Shown here piece by piece: positions 35,195-46,114 of a DNA stretch of 64,000 nt. Numbering within the stretch: the first letter of the stretch is position 1; the number at the start of each line of letters is the position of its first letter. Source of the stretch: Paraburkholderia sp. (lineage in GTDB: Bacteria; Pseudomonadota; Gammaproteobacteria; Burkholderiales; Burkholderiaceae); contig NZ_JAMXLH010000048.1 in NCBI RefSeq assembly GCF_024281035.1, forward strand, positions 124,001 through 188,000, in the 5' to 3' direction. The notes under the pieces are model-generated. The model had not been told where the DNA came from. It ran no database searches and was given only the letters and a program-made list of their open reading frames with translations. Position numbers and translations under genes: made by a program.

Positions 35195-35581
35195 TCAGGT
35201 CCAGTTCTGGGTCGGCACGTGGTCGCGGCTGCCCTTGATGCGGTTGTTCTCGTCGACGAAGACCAGGTCCGGCTTCCAGCCGGCCTTCAATTCCGCCTCA
35301 TCCACGTTCGCGAAGGCCGCGATGATCACGAGGTCGCCCAGTTGCGCGCGTCGTGCCGCCGAGCCATTGAGCGAAATCATGCCGCTGCCGCGCTCGCCCT
35401 TGATCGCGTAGGTCGAGAAACGCTCGCCGTTGTTGACGTTCCAGATGTCGATACGCTCGTTTTCGACGATGTTCGCCGCTTCGAGCAGGTTTTCGTCGAT
35501 GGCGCACGAGCCTTCGTAATGCAGTTCGCAGTGCGTGACGGTGGCGCGGTGGATCTTCGACTTGAGCATGTGGCGTTGCAT
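35195..35581 (-). CDS. panD: Aspartate 1-decarboxylase
   Basis: A 128-residue pyruvoyl enzyme that makes beta-alanine for pantothenate. Self-processing occurs between G24 and S25 in YEGSCAID, giving the pyruvoyl group on the alpha chain; both are present. The [18 protein letters not shown] segment is typical. It lies downstream of panC on the same strand, 147 bases apart. Confidence 0.95.
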   Translation of the reverse strand: MQRHMLKSKIHRATVTHCELHYEGSCAIDENLLEAANIVENERIDIWNVNNGERFSTYAIKGERGSGMISLNGSAARRAQLGDLVIIAAFANVDEAELKAGWKPDLVFVDENNRIKGSRDHVPTQNWT

Positions 35582-35728
35582 GGGGAGTCTCCTCTCGCGG
35601 GCGGGCGTTCGGCCCGCCGCTGGTCAGGCTTGGGGCGGCGCGGCGGCCGCCCGTGAAGCACGGATGAAAGCGTGAAAAATTCGCGTGGAAAATAAGCGGG
35701 GATAAAAAGCCGCGGATAAAAAGCCGGG

Positions 35729-36912
<1,184 letters not shown>

Positions 36913-37815
36913 TCAGGCCGGCAGGTAGGCGAGCCGCACGTAGATCGGCGCGAAGGGCTCGGCCTGGGTGATCTCGATCAACGATTCGCGCGACAGTTCG
37001 AGCATGGCGATGAAGTTCACGACCACGACCGGCACGCCGCGCGTGGTGTCGAAAAGCTCGGAAAACTCCATGAAGCGCGCATTCTGAAGCCTGCGCAGGA
37101 TCACGCTCATGTGTTCGCGCACGGACAGTTCCTCGCGCGAAATCTTGTGGTGCTGCACGAGCTTCGCGCGCTTGATGACGTCGGCCCATGCGGCGCGCAG
37201 GTCGTTGCTGTCGACGTCGGGAAAGCGCGGCGTGATGCTCTGTTCGATGTAGACCTCGGCGCGCAGGAAGTCGCGCCCGAGCTGCGGGAGCTGGTCGAGG
37301 CGCTGCGCGGCGAGCTTCATCTGCTCGTATTCGAGCAGGCGGCGCACGAGTTCGGCGCGCGGGTCTTCGGCTTCCTCGCCGGTATCGGCCTTCTTGACCG
37401 GCAGGAGCATGCGCGACTTGATCTCGATGAGCATCGCGGCCATCAGCAGATATTCGGCCGCGAGTTCCAGATTGGTCTTGCGCAGCTGCTCGACGTAGCC
37501 GAGGTACTGCCTCGTGACATCCGCCATCGGGATGTCGAGGACGTTGAAGTTCTGCTTGCGGATCAGGTAGAGCAGCAGGTCGAGGGGGCCTTCGAAGGTC
37601 TCGAGAAAGACTTCGAGCGCATCCGGGGGGATGTACAGGTCCTGCGGCAGCTTGAAGAGCGGCTCGCCGTACAGGCGTGCGAATGCGACGCCGTCAACCG
37701 TATCGGGCGTCGAATCCGTTGCGGGCGCGGCCAGCGCCTCGTCCGCCGCACTGTGCGCCGGCGTGCCCGCGGCGTGTCCCGCTTTGGGTGTTCCGGCCCC
37801 GTCGGCCTCGGCCAT
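36913..37815 (-). CDS. scpA: Segregation and condensation protein A
   Basis: A 300-residue kleisin of the SMC-ScpAB condensin. After a non-conserved N-terminal 45 residues rich in Ala and Thr, the conserved region FEGPLDLLLYLIRKQNFNVLDIPMADVTRQYL begins near 73 (core FEGPLDLLLYLIRKQNF). The C-terminal winged helix follows. It overlaps the small DUF3460 gene by one base, a link seen throughout Burkholderiales. scpB is not beside it. Confidence 0.92.
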   Translation of the reverse strand: MAEADGAGTPKAGHAAGTPAHSAADEALAAPATDSTPDTVDGVAFARLYGEPLFKLPQDLYIPPDALEVFLETFEGPLDLLLYLIRKQNFNVLDIPMADVTRQYLGYVEQLRKTNLELAAEYLLMAAMLIEIKSRMLLPVKKADTGEEAEDPRAELVRRLLEYEQMKLAAQRLDQLPQLGRDFLRAEVYIEQSITPRFPDVDSNDLRAAWADVIKRAKLVQHHKISREELSVREHMSVILRRLQNARFMEFSELFDTTRGVPVVVVNFIAMLELSRESLIEITQAEPFAPIYVRLAYLPA

Positions 37816-38000
37816 CAGAAGTTCTGGTAGTAGACGTAGGCCGTCTGCTTGACGCGCGATGCCTGCTGGCGCTCACGTTCGTCGAGATCGAGCGGCTGCT
37901 TGTCCCACAGGAGCGCACGGCCCTTGCGTTGCTGCTCTTCGAGCTGCGGGTGCTTCTGCTTCAACTGGTTCAGGAACTGCGTGATGTCCGACTGATACAT
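37815..38000 (-). CDS. DUF3460 family small protein
   Basis: A 61-residue protein, MYQSDITQFLNQLKQKHPQL then a mid section LLWDKQPLDLDERERQQ, all charged and likely helical. It is highly conserved beside scpA in beta-proteobacteria but has no assigned function. Its TGA stop and the scpA ATG share one base (TGATG), a sign of coupled translation. The upstream open frame on this strand crosses a repeat array and is not part of the gene. Confidence 0.85.
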   Translation of the reverse strand: MYQSDITQFLNQLKQKHPQLEEQQRKGRALLWDKQPLDLDERERQQASRVKQTAYVYYQNF

Positions 38001-38355
38001 GGCCGACGTCCGTGAAAAATGGCGGGATCGCACCATTGCGAGCCCGCCGCTGTTTATGTCGTCGGCAATTTTACAGCAAGCGCAGCGTGCGCAACATGCG
38101 GCCGGGAGGTGCATTGGATCCGCGGGCTGCGCCGGATGCGCCTGCAGGTCGTGCCCAGACAGATGCCGGAGCGGGCGCCGAAGCGGGTGCCAGAGCGGGT
38201 GCCAGAGCGGGTGGCACAGCGCGTGCCAGGGCCGCCAAGGCGCGCCGCAGCGGGCCCGGATGGGCGCTTGCGGCCCTTTTTGCGCCGCGTTACGGAGTGC
38301 GCGTCCGCCGATGTGGTGAAATAACACGTTCTTGCCGCGCCACGCGTACACCGCC
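38001..38355. other. Spacer between DUF3460 and tamA with repeat array
   Basis: About 350 bases of divergent control region without a supportable gene. It contains a 12-bp tandem array (38165-38224) and leads into an inverted repeat at the tamA start. Promoters for both directions presumably lie here but none stands out. Confidence 0.55.
38165..38224. repeat. 12-bp tandem repeats upstream of tamA
   Basis: Five head-to-tail copies of GCCAGAGCGGGT-like units; copies three and four are exact, the rest carry one to three changes. Too short and without spacers, so it is not a CRISPR. Confidence 0.8.
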
Positions 38356-38376
38356 ATGGTGCGCGCGTGGCGCGGC
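38334..38376. repeat. 13-bp inverted repeat enclosing the first tamA ATG
   Basis: GCCGCGCCACGCG at 38334-38346 pairs exactly with 38364-38376; inside it CACC and GGTG also pair. The ATG at 38356 falls in the loop region. As RNA it would be a very stable hairpin. Confidence 0.8.
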
Positions 38377-40341
38377 ACAACCGGTGGCGACCAGTTCTAC
38401 GAAGGCCGGAGGTCTTGTTTGGCGGGAAGGGTGATCGAAGCGTGGCGCGCGTGGCGGCATCCCTCAAGGGCTGCGCGGCCGGTGCACGCAGCGGCGGCTG
38501 GCAGCGTGCCGCGCGCCCGCTGCGGCGTGGCGGCGGCCGGCCGTTTTGCCGCGTCGCTTTCCGCGTCGTTTGCCGGGTTGCTCTGTGCATGGCTCGTTGC
38601 CGGCCTGCTCGCCGCGACGCCTGCGCTGGCCGCGCTGGACAACCTGCTGCCGTGGCTGCGCGCGCGCACCTACTACGACGTCGAGATCGACGCCAGGCCG
38701 CGCGAGCTGCGCAAGCTGCTCGAAACGCACCTCGACATCGCGCGCTTCGCGACGCGCAACGACGTCAGCGACGATCAGTTCGAATTCCTCGTGACCGCCA
38801 CGCCGCAGCAGGTGCGCGATCTTGCCTCCACCGACGGCTATTTCTCCGCGGTCGTGCGTACCGACACCGACACCGTGAACGGCAGGCGGCACGTGCGCGT
38901 GAGTGTCGATCCGGGGCAGCGCACCATGATCTCTTCGGTGACGCTTACATTTCGCGGCCCGGTGCTCACCGAAGACAAGAAGCAGGAGAACGCAGCCCGC
39001 TTCGCGTTCTCGCTGCACGGCGGCGATCCGTTCACGCAGTCGGGCTGGGACGACGCCAAGAATGCGTCGCTCAAGGCGCTGCAGTCGCGGCGCTATCTCG
39101 GCGCGAGGATCGTGCAGTCGGAGGCGCGCATCGATCCGCTGCGGCACGATGCGCAACTGACGCTCACCCTCGACAGCGGCCCCACCTTCACGATGGGGCC
39201 GCTCGACGTATCGGGCACGCGGCGTTATCCGGCCTGGATCGTGGACAACGTCAACCCGATCTCGCCGGGCGAGTACTACGACGTCAGCCGCGTGACGGAA
39301 CTGCATCGCCAGTTGCAGAACACGCCGTATTTCGCCAGCGTGGCCATCGACGTCGACAACGACACCCAGAAGCCGCTGCTCACGCCGCTGCACGCCAAGG
39401 TGAGCGAGTTCCCGTACAACAATTTCCGCGGCAGCGTCGGCTATTCGACCGATACCGGCGCGCACGTGCAGGGCTCGTACACGTATCTCAACACTTTCGG
39501 CGCCGCGTGGCCGCTCCAGTTCCAGGGGCGTCTCGACCAGATCCAGCAGTTCGGCCAGGTGCAGCTCTCGATGCCGCCCGGCCCGCGCGCCTGGACCAAC
39601 AGCGCGCTCATCTCGTACACGACCACCGATGTGTCCGATACGCGCATCTACAGCTTCCGCTCAGGCTTGCAGCGCACGCGCACCTCGCAGAACATCGACT
39701 ACTCGTACGCGCTGCTCTACTACCAGGACCGCCTGTACCAGAACGTCGGATCGCCCACGATGGCCCGCGCGCTGGTGCCGTCGTGGGGCTGGACGCGCCG
39801 CAACGTCGATGATCCGCTGTTCCCGCGCTCGGGCAACGTGGTCCGCGTGGAGGCGGGCTTCGCCGTGAAGGACGCTGCCTCCGACGCGACTTTCGTTCGC
39901 GGCTACATGCGCGGCCAGCAATACCTGCCGATCGGCCACAGCGACCTCGTGCTGTTTCGCGCGGAGCTCGGCGGCGTGTTCACGGGCTCCGGGTCGCGCA
40001 ACGTGCCGGCCTCGCTGCTGTTTCGCGCGGGCGGTTCGAATTCGGTGCGCGGCTACAGCTTCGAGAGCCTCGGTAACGATGTTGCCGGTTCGATCCTGCC
40101 GGCCAAGTATCTCGCGACGGGATCGGCGGAATATCAGCACTGGTTCAGCCACGACTGGGGCGGCGCGGCGTTCTTCGACGTCGGCACCGCCACTGATGCG
40201 TGGGGCGAAAAGGTGTTCGACACGGGCGCCGGCGTGGGCGCGCGCTGGCGCAGCCCGGTCGGCCCGGTGAACCTCGATCTCGCGTATGGTTTTCGCAACC
40301 GCAGCGTGCGGCCCTATCTGACGCTCGGGATTGCTTTCTGA
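38356..40341 (+). CDS. tamA: Autotransporter assembly factor TamA (BamA/Omp85 family)
   Basis: An Omp85-family outer-membrane protein. After a signal-like hydrophobic segment ending near ATPALAAL, POTRA domains run to about residue 350, followed by a 16-strand barrel with the Omp85 motif VRGYSFESLG and ending in GIAF. TamA with TamB aids assembly of autotransporters and phospholipid transport to the outer membrane. The start is uncertain: ATG 38356 gives a very long leader, while a GTG near 38527 gives a normal signal peptide. The tamB gene follows by 73 bases. Confidence 0.88.
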   Translation: MVRAWRGTTGGDQFYEGRRSCLAGRVIEAWRAWRHPSRAARPVHAAAAGSVPRARCGVAAAGRFAASLSASFAGLLCAWLVAGLLAATPALAALDNLLPWLRARTYYDVEIDARPRELRKLLETHLDIARFATRNDVSDDQFEFLVTATPQQVRDLASTDGYFSAVVRTDTDTVNGRRHVRVSVDPGQRTMISSVTLTFRGPVLTEDKKQENAARFAFSLHGGDPFTQSGWDDAKNASLKALQSRRYLGARIVQSEARIDPLRHDAQLTLTLDSGPTFTMGPLDVSGTRRYPAWIVDNVNPISPGEYYDVSRVTELHRQLQNTPYFASVAIDVDNDTQKPLLTPLHAKVSEFPYNNFRGSVGYSTDTGAHVQGSYTYLNTFGAAWPLQFQGRLDQIQQFGQVQLSMPPGPRAWTNSALISYTTTDVSDTRIYSFRSGLQRTRTSQNIDYSYALLYYQDRLYQNVGSPTMARALVPSWGWTRRNVDDPLFPRSGNVVRVEAGFAVKDAASDATFVRGYMRGQQYLPIGHSDLVLFRAELGGVFTGSGSRNVPASLLFRAGGSNSVRGYSFESLGNDVAGSILPAKYLATGSAEYQHWFSHDWGGAAFFDVGTATDAWGEKVFDTGAGVGARWRSPVGPVNLDLAYGFRNRSVRPYLTLGIAF

Positions 40342-40414
40342 TGACGACGATCACGACCTTGCGCTTCGTTTCGACGCTGCTGCCCGTTGCTGGAGACGCC
40401 GCGGGAGCCGCCGT

Positions 40415-43400
40415 ATGAGCGCGCGTTTTGTCGTCCGCTGGCTCATGCTTGCCGCGGCTGCGCTCGATGCGCCAGCGGCGGGCGGCGGCGCACCGCCCGA
40501 GGAGCCGCCGTCCGGCCAGGGCGCTGAACCGCCGCCGCCATCACCGCCACACCGTCCGCGCCGGATCGTGCGCGCGCTCGCGTGGACGGTCGCGGTGCCG
40601 GTGCTGATCGTCGCGCTCGTGGCGGGGCTGCTTTACGGCGCGGCGACGACCGAGCGCGGCACGGCGCTCGCGTGGCGTGCGGCGGTGAGGGTGCTCGGCG
40701 GGCAGCTTGCCGGCACGCTCGACGGCGGCACGCTCGCAACGGGCGTGCGAATGCGCGACGTGCGCTGGCACGACGCGCACGGCGCGACCTTTGCCGTCGA
40801 TCGCGTAAGCGGCAAGTGGGCGCTCTCGGCGCGGCCATGGCGCTTCGTCGTGGACTACCTGGACATCGGCGAAATCGATCTTCGCCTCGTGCCGTCGACC
40901 GAGCCGTCCACGCCGATGTCGCTGCCCCGCGATCTGCAATTGCCGCTCGCGCTCGACATTCGCGATCTGCGCGTGGCGAAGCTCACGCTGCACGAAGGCG
41001 CCTCGACATCGGAATTCTCGCGCTTCGTGTTTCACGGGCGCAGCGACCGTCGGCATCACGAGGCCGTGGTCGAGCAGCTCGACACGCCGTACGGCGCGGT
41101 GAGCGCCCGGGCGAAGCTCGACGGCGTCGAGCCGTTTCCGCTCTCGGGCGACTTCGGCTACGCGGGCAAGGTCCGCGACGAGGACGTGCACGTGAGCGGG
41201 CGCGTCGGCGGAACGCTGGCGGCGCTCACCGCCGATCTCGACGCGAGCGGCATGAAGCTCACGGGCCGCGCGCACGTCGAGGCGACGCCGTTCGCAGCCG
41301 TGCCGCTCAGGCGCGCGACACTCGCGTTCGATCACGTCAATCCGCAGGCTTTTTCGCCCGGCGCGCCGTTCGCCGATCTCGCCGTGCGCGCCGATCTTCA
41401 GCCCGTGCAGGGTGCCGCTGCCGCGCTCAAGCCGGATGCGGCGGCTTCGGCAGCTTCGGAAACTGCGGCGCAGGCCAGCAAGAACACACAGCAAAACGCG
41501 CAGCAAAACGCACGCGCTGCGGGCTTCACCGTCGCAGGCAACGTCTCGATCGTGAATGCGAAGCCGGGAGCGATCGACGCGAAGCTGCTGCCGCTCGTCG
41601 AGGCGCGCAGCGACGTCGTGCTCGACGCGCATACGCAGCGTCTTGCGAACCTTGAAGTGCGGCTCGTGAAGGGCGCCACACTGAAGGGCGGCGGCACGAT
41701 CAGCGGGCGCAACGGGCGCTTCGACCTCAAGGTGGCGAACCTCGACCTGAACGCGCTCGAGGCGCGTGTGCGGCCGACGCAACTGGCCGGTCCGATCACG
41801 ATCCACCTTGCCGGCGACGTGCAGAGCATCGCCCTCGACCTCGCCGATCCGAAGGCTGCGTTGCGTGCGCAGGGCAAGGTGACGTTCGATCCCGCGCGGC
41901 TCTCGTTCAACGACGTGCGCGTGAGTTCGGGCGCGGGCCGTATCGATGTGACGGGCGCGATCAAGCACGACGCGAATTCCACCTACACGCTCAAGGCGGC
42001 GCTGACCAACTTCGATCCGCTTTCGCTGACGACCCAGGCGCCCCAATCGCCCCGGTCAACGTCGCGCGCAGCGTCGCCTACCGCCGCGCGCACACCGCCG
42101 CAACGCGTCACAGCACGCGTGAACGGCACGCTCAACGCGACGGGCGCGCTCGCGCCCGCGTTCACCACCCGGGCCGAATTCAAACTCGGCCCGAGCGTCT
42201 ATGCGGACCTGCCGCTCACGGGCGAGGGCCTCGTCCAGCTCGCGGGCTCGCGCATCCTGCCGAGCCGCGCGAATCTCTCGGTGGCAGGCAACGACGTGGC
42301 GTTGCAGGGCAGCTTCGGCGCACGCGGCGACCGGCTGCGCTTCAACGTGGATGCGCCGCAGCTCGACCGGCTCGGCTTCGGCGTCGCCGGGCAGATCGCG
42401 GCGAGCGGCGATCTCACCGGCACCTTCGCGCACCCGGACGTCGCCCTCGACTACAAGGCCGAGCAAGTCGTCTTCGGCGAGACGCGGCTCGGCCACGCGC
42501 AAGGACATGCGGAACTGCGCGACGGCGCCAACGGCGCGCTCGAATTCAGCACCGACGCAAGCGGGATCGCCGTGGCGGGCGTCGATATCGCGACGCTCAC
42601 CGCGCGTCTCACGGGCACGCGCGCGAAGCACACGCTCACCGCGAGCGCGAAGGGCAAGGTGCAGGGCCAGGCCGTCGACGTGCAACTGGCCGCGAACGGC
42701 GGACTCTCCGAGACACGCGACGGCACGCGCTGGGACGGCACCGTCACGCAGCTGCTAAACCGCGGCGCGCCCGACATTACCCTCGCATCGCCGCTCACGG
42801 TGAGCGCGGGCGCAGGCAAGTTCACGCTCGGCGCCACGCGTCTCGCGCTGGTGGGCGCCTCGCTCGAACTCAAGTCGTTCGATTTCGATCATGGCCGTAT
42901 CCGCTCGTCGGGCTCGCTCACCAACGTCTCGCTTGCACGCGTGATGCAACTGCGCCAGCAGTTCACGGGCGTGCAGTCGAATCTCAGGACGGACCTGGTC
43001 TTCGACGGCGACTGGAACTTCTCGATTGGCCAGAGCGCGACGGGTTATCTGCAGATCAAGCGCCGCTCGGGCGACATCACGGCCGAGGTCGGGCGCGGCG
43101 TGGCATCGCTCGGCATCGGCGACCTCAATGCGCGCGCGGCCTTCAGCGGCGGCAACCGGCTCGATGTGACGGCGCGCGCGCAGGCGAGCCGCGTGGGCGT
43201 GCTCGACGTCGATGTGTACACCTCGCTGACGCCGAGCAACGGCGTCCTCACGCTCTCCAACGAAGCGCCGGTCGGCGGCACGATCAAGGCGAATGTGCCG
43301 TCGCTCAAGACCACCGGCGGGCTGTTCGGCCCCGGCTATCTGCTCGATGGCCATCTCTCGCTGCAACTGGCGCTCGCCGGAACGCTCGCGCGGCCGAACG

Positions 43401-44590
43401 TGTCGGGGCCGCTCGTCGGCGACGGGATTTCCGCAACGCTCGTCGATCAGGGCATGCAGCTCAAGGACGGCGTGATCCGGGTCATGCTTTCGCAAAACCT
43501 CGTCGAATTCCAGCAGGTGGAGTTCCACGGCGCGAGCGGCACGCTGCGGGCGACGGGCCGTGTGCGCCTCGACAACGACGAGCCCGATCTCACGGCGAGC
43601 CTCGTCGCCGACAAGCTCGAACTGTTCGCCGCGCCGGATCGCCGCCTGTCGCTCTCGGGCAGCGCGAGCATCGCGAACGGCGGGCGTCTCGGCGATATGG
43701 AGATCGACGGCAAATTCACCGTCGATCACGCACGCTTCGACATGCCCGAATCGCCCGCGCCGGAACTCGGCAACGACGTGGTGATCGTGCGTCCCGACGG
43801 CACGACGCGCGGCGGGCCGCCGCCTCTCGATGCGCAGGCCGAAAAGGCCGGCACGCGGCCCGCGCCGCGTTTTGCGCCGCGCGCGCACATCGACATCGAC
43901 CTCGGCCACGACTTCCGCTTCAGCGGGCGGGGCGCGGATCTCGGCCTCGCGGGCACGATCGCGGCCATGAGCGAGCCGTCCGTACCGCTGCGCGCGGTGG
44001 GTAACGTGCGCGTGACAGAAGGCTCGACGTACACGGCGTTCGGCCGCAAGCTCGCGATCGAGAACGGCTTTTTCACGTTCAACGGGCCGGTGGCCAATCC
44101 GGGCATCAACATCCTCGCGATGCGGCGCAACCAGCAGGTCGAAGCGGGCGTGCAGGTCACGGGCACGATCCAGGCGCCGGTCGTGAAGCTGGTTTCCGAG
44201 CCGAACGTGGTCGACAACGAAAAGCTTTCGTGGCTGCTGTTCGGCCACGGCACCGACCAGGGCAACAACGTCGGCCAGCAGAGCGCGATGACGACGGCGC
44301 TCGCGTTGCTCGGCAGCGCGAGCGGCAAGCGCATCGCGCAGTCGGTGGGGCTCGACGAATTCTCGATCGGGCGCAGCGAGGTGGGCCTGACCGACCCTCA
44401 GGTGGTGATGATTGCGAAGGCGATCAACGAATGGTTCGTGATCGGCTTCGAGCAGGGTCTGCAGTCGGCGGCGAACGCGGTCAAGGCGACCGTGAACCTC
44501 ACGCGCTACTGGTCGGTGTCCGCATACGGCGGCACGTTCTACGGCTCCGATGTCAATTACACGCGGCGCTTCGACCGCATCCGGTGGTAG
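40415..44590 (+). CDS. tamB: Translocation and assembly module protein TamB
   Basis: A 1391-residue AsmA/DUF490-family inner-membrane-anchored periplasmic protein. Its short Pro-rich N-terminus (about 20-48) precedes a single membrane anchor (about 51-76), then a long repetitive beta-taco body and the conserved C-terminal DUF490 domain, ending FYGSDVNYTRRFDRIRW. It bridges inner and outer membranes as partner of TamA and lipid carrier. The ATG at 40415 is preceded by GGGAG. The proline-rich start is unusual but follows a good ribosome site. Confidence 0.92.
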   Translation: MSARFVVRWLMLAAAALDAPAAGGGAPPEEPPSGQGAEPPPPSPPHRPRRIVRALAWTVAVPVLIVALVAGLLYGAATTERGTALAWRAAVRVLGGQLAGTLDGGTLATGVRMRDVRWHDAHGATFAVDRVSGKWALSARPWRFVVDYLDIGEIDLRLVPSTEPSTPMSLPRDLQLPLALDIRDLRVAKLTLHEGASTSEFSRFVFHGRSDRRHHEAVVEQLDTPYGAVSARAKLDGVEPFPLSGDFGYAGKVRDEDVHVSGRVGGTLAALTADLDASGMKLTGRAHVEATPFAAVPLRRATLAFDHVNPQAFSPGAPFADLAVRADLQPVQGAAAALKPDAAASAASETAAQASKNTQQNAQQNARAAGFTVAGNVSIVNAKPGAIDAKLLPLVEARSDVVLDAHTQRLANLEVRLVKGATLKGGGTISGRNGRFDLKVANLDLNALEARVRPTQLAGPITIHLAGDVQSIALDLADPKAALRAQGKVTFDPARLSFNDVRVSSGAGRIDVTGAIKHDANSTYTLKAALTNFDPLSLTTQAPQSPRSTSRAASPTAARTPPQRVTARVNGTLNATGALAPAFTTRAEFKLGPSVYADLPLTGEGLVQLAGSRILPSRANLSVAGNDVALQGSFGARGDRLRFNVDAPQLDRLGFGVAGQIAASGDLTGTFAHPDVALDYKAEQVVFGETRLGHAQGHAELRDGANGALEFSTDASGIAVAGVDIATLTARLTGTRAKHTLTASAKGKVQGQAVDVQLAANGGLSETRDGTRWDGTVTQLLNRGAPDITLASPLTVSAGAGKFTLGATRLALVGASLELKSFDFDHGRIRSSGSLTNVSLARVMQLRQQFTGVQSNLRTDLVFDGDWNFSIGQSATGYLQIKRRSGDITAEVGRGVASLGIGDLNARAAFSGGNRLDVTARAQASRVGVLDVDVYTSLTPSNGVLTLSNEAPVGGTIKANVPSLKTTGGLFGPGYLLDGHLSLQLALAGTLARPNVSGPLVGDGISATLVDQGMQLKDGVIRVMLSQNLVEFQQVEFHGASGTLRATGRVRLDNDEPDLTASLVADKLELFAAPDRRLSLSGSASIANGGRLGDMEIDGKFTVDHARFDMPESPAPELGNDVVIVRPDGTTRGGPPPLDAQAEKAGTRPAPRFAPRAHIDIDLGHDFRFSGRGADLGLAGTIAAMSEPSVPLRAVGNVRVTEGSTYTAFGRKLAIENGFFTFNGPVANPGINILAMRRNQQVEAGVQVTGTIQAPVVKLVSEPNVVDNEKLSWLLFGHGTDQGNNVGQQSAMTTALALLGSASGKRIAQSVGLDEFSIGRSEVGLTDPQVVMIAKAINEWFVIGFEQGLQSAANAVKATVNLTRYWSVSAYGGTFYGSDVNYTRRFDRIRW

Positions 44591-44617
44591 CTCGCGGGGC
44601 AGCTTCCGGGCGTTTCG

Positions 44618-44662
44618 TGTGTCGTGTGTGTTGCGTGTGTTGGGTGTGTTGGGTGTGTCTTG
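44618..44662. repeat. 9-bp tandem repeats after tamB
   Basis: Five copies of TGTGTTGGG-like units, the central two exact, 28 bases past the tamB stop. Probably slippage-prone DNA. Confidence 0.8.
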
Positions 44663-44702
44663 CGCGGGCCAAACAAGGTTCTTCGCGAAAATTCCATCAG
44701 GC

Positions 44703-45320
44703 TCACGAAGCCCGCACCTCACGGACCCCTTTACCTATCCGCCGCCGCAGCAGTGAGCGCAGCGTCACGCCGTCCGCGTAACCGACCTGCTCGGCGATGC
44801 GATCCACGCTCAGGCTGCTCGTTTTCAGCAGATGAACGGCGCGCTCGACCCGCAGATCCTGAATGTATTCAACGGGCGTTTTGCCGAGCACCTCGTTTAG
44901 ACGTCGCGTCAACGTGCGCTTGCTGGTCGCCAAGGCTTCGGCGGCGTCGTCGAGCGTGATGGCCGTGTCGAGGTGTTCGCGCACCCAGCGGTCGAAACGC
45001 TCGACGAGCGGGTCCGAATGGGCCAGATGATCGGAGATCGCAAAGGCAGACTGCGAAGGCCGCGAATCGAATACGAGGTACTTGCCTACGAGCGCCGCAA
45101 GCTCAGGACTGTTGTTGCGGATCAGCCAGAGTGCCAGGTCGAGATGGCTCAGGGCCGCTCCTGCCGTTACCGTGCTTCCGCTGGGCACGACAATGCGATG
45201 GGCATCCAGGTGCACGCGAGGGTAACGTTGCCGGAACATCGGGGAAAGCCACCAGGTGGTCGTGGCTTCGCGCCCGTCGAGCAAGCCGCTTTCGGCCAGC
45301 ACGAGTGCAGGCTTATGCGT
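44703..45320 (-). pseudogene. Truncated GlxA-type AraC-family transcriptional regulator
   Basis: About 205 codons that match the second half of GlxA-like regulators: the end of the DJ-1/PfpI-like domain (LAESGLLDGREATTTWW) and the full AraC helix-turn-helix domain (about 105-195). The first half of the DJ-1 domain is missing: in frame, TAA lies seven codons before LAESG and no homologous frame is visible further upstream. It is best read as a 5'-truncated pseudogene. An internal GTG might still give a DNA-binding fragment. Confidence 0.75.
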
Positions 45321-45689
45321 TTACGTTCGGCTGAGTTCGGCTGAGTCCGGCCTTTGCCGCGAGAAGGCCGTCATGCCCCGCCTTCGCACGATAACCGCCT
45401 CCACAAAGGCGGGCACATCGCCGCCTGGGCGGCAGCGGCAAGCGTTCCTGGACGACGTTCGCGCGAGGTTCCGGTCGCCGCACTGATATCGAACGCGCGG
45501 ACGACGCGGTGCGAACGGCGTTCGGCGCGCGTATCGCGCCGTGCCGGTTTTTCGATGTATTTTGGTTTGGGGTGCCGCCATCCTCCCCGCGTGCGCGAGG
45601 GGCAAGGAAGCGGGTCAGCACCGTCACGAACCATCGCCCGCGAGGCGTCCCCGAATCACTGATTTCGACTCTCAGGCAAGGAGTATGAA
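45321..45689. other. Spacer between the regulator remnant and the MAPEG gene
   Basis: 369 bases without a supportable gene; short open frames here match nothing I recognise and do not restore the missing regulator half. The MAPEG promoter and an AAGGAG ribosome site at its 3' end are the only expected contents. Confidence 0.5.
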
Positions 45690-46082
45690 ATGAACGGCAT
45701 CGCACTGGCTTGCACCTGTGTCCTTGGTTTGCTTCTGTTCGTACTTGGACTCTCCGTCACGGTCGTGCGCTCTCGCGTCGGGCTGCTGAGCGGCTATGCG
45801 CCCGAACCTGACCTGCTGCTAACCAAACTGGTTCGCGCTCACGGTAATACCGCCGAGTACGCGGCGTTCTTTGCGGCGCTATTTCTGTATCTCGGCGCTC
45901 AGAATCCGCCTCACTGGCAGCTCTGGTGCATGGCAGGCGCAATGGCCTGCCGCTTGCTCCTGGTGGTCTCGCTCGTTGCCTGGCCCACCATGTCGAAGCC
46001 CAATCCGGCCCGTGCTATCGGGGCGTTGGGAACCTACGTGTTCGGGGCGGCCCTCTGTATTGCATTGCTCGTCGGCCGTTAG
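45690..46082 (+). CDS. MAPEG family membrane protein
   Basis: A 130-residue four-helix inner-membrane protein of the MAPEG superfamily (eicosanoid/glutathione metabolism in eukaryotes; bacterial members mostly unassigned). It shows VGLLSGYAPEPDLLLTKLVRAHGNTAEYA, including the RAHGNxxEY glutathione-site motif (RAHGNTAEYAAF). The ribosome site AAGGAG is clear. Codon use looks less GC-biased than in neighbours, hinting at a more recent arrival. Confidence 0.88.
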   Translation: MNGIALACTCVLGLLLFVLGLSVTVVRSRVGLLSGYAPEPDLLLTKLVRAHGNTAEYAAFFAALFLYLGAQNPPHWQLWCMAGAMACRLLLVVSLVAWPTMSKPNPARAIGALGTYVFGAALCIALLVGR

Positions 46083-46114
46083 CCCTCCGGCCGTGCACGG
46101 AAATCCGCGAAGCC

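Noticed and set aside
38165..38224. Possible CRISPR array
   Set aside because: Units are 12 bases and abut with no spacers; no cas genes.
38001..38378. Upstream extension of the DUF3460 frame containing a His-Pro-Leu-Trp repeat
   Set aside because: The repeat is a translation of the 12-bp array; the family starts at MYQSD.
45313..45705. Minus-strand open frame before the truncated regulator, tested as its missing N-terminal half
   Set aside because: It does not resemble a DJ-1/PfpI domain in any frame.
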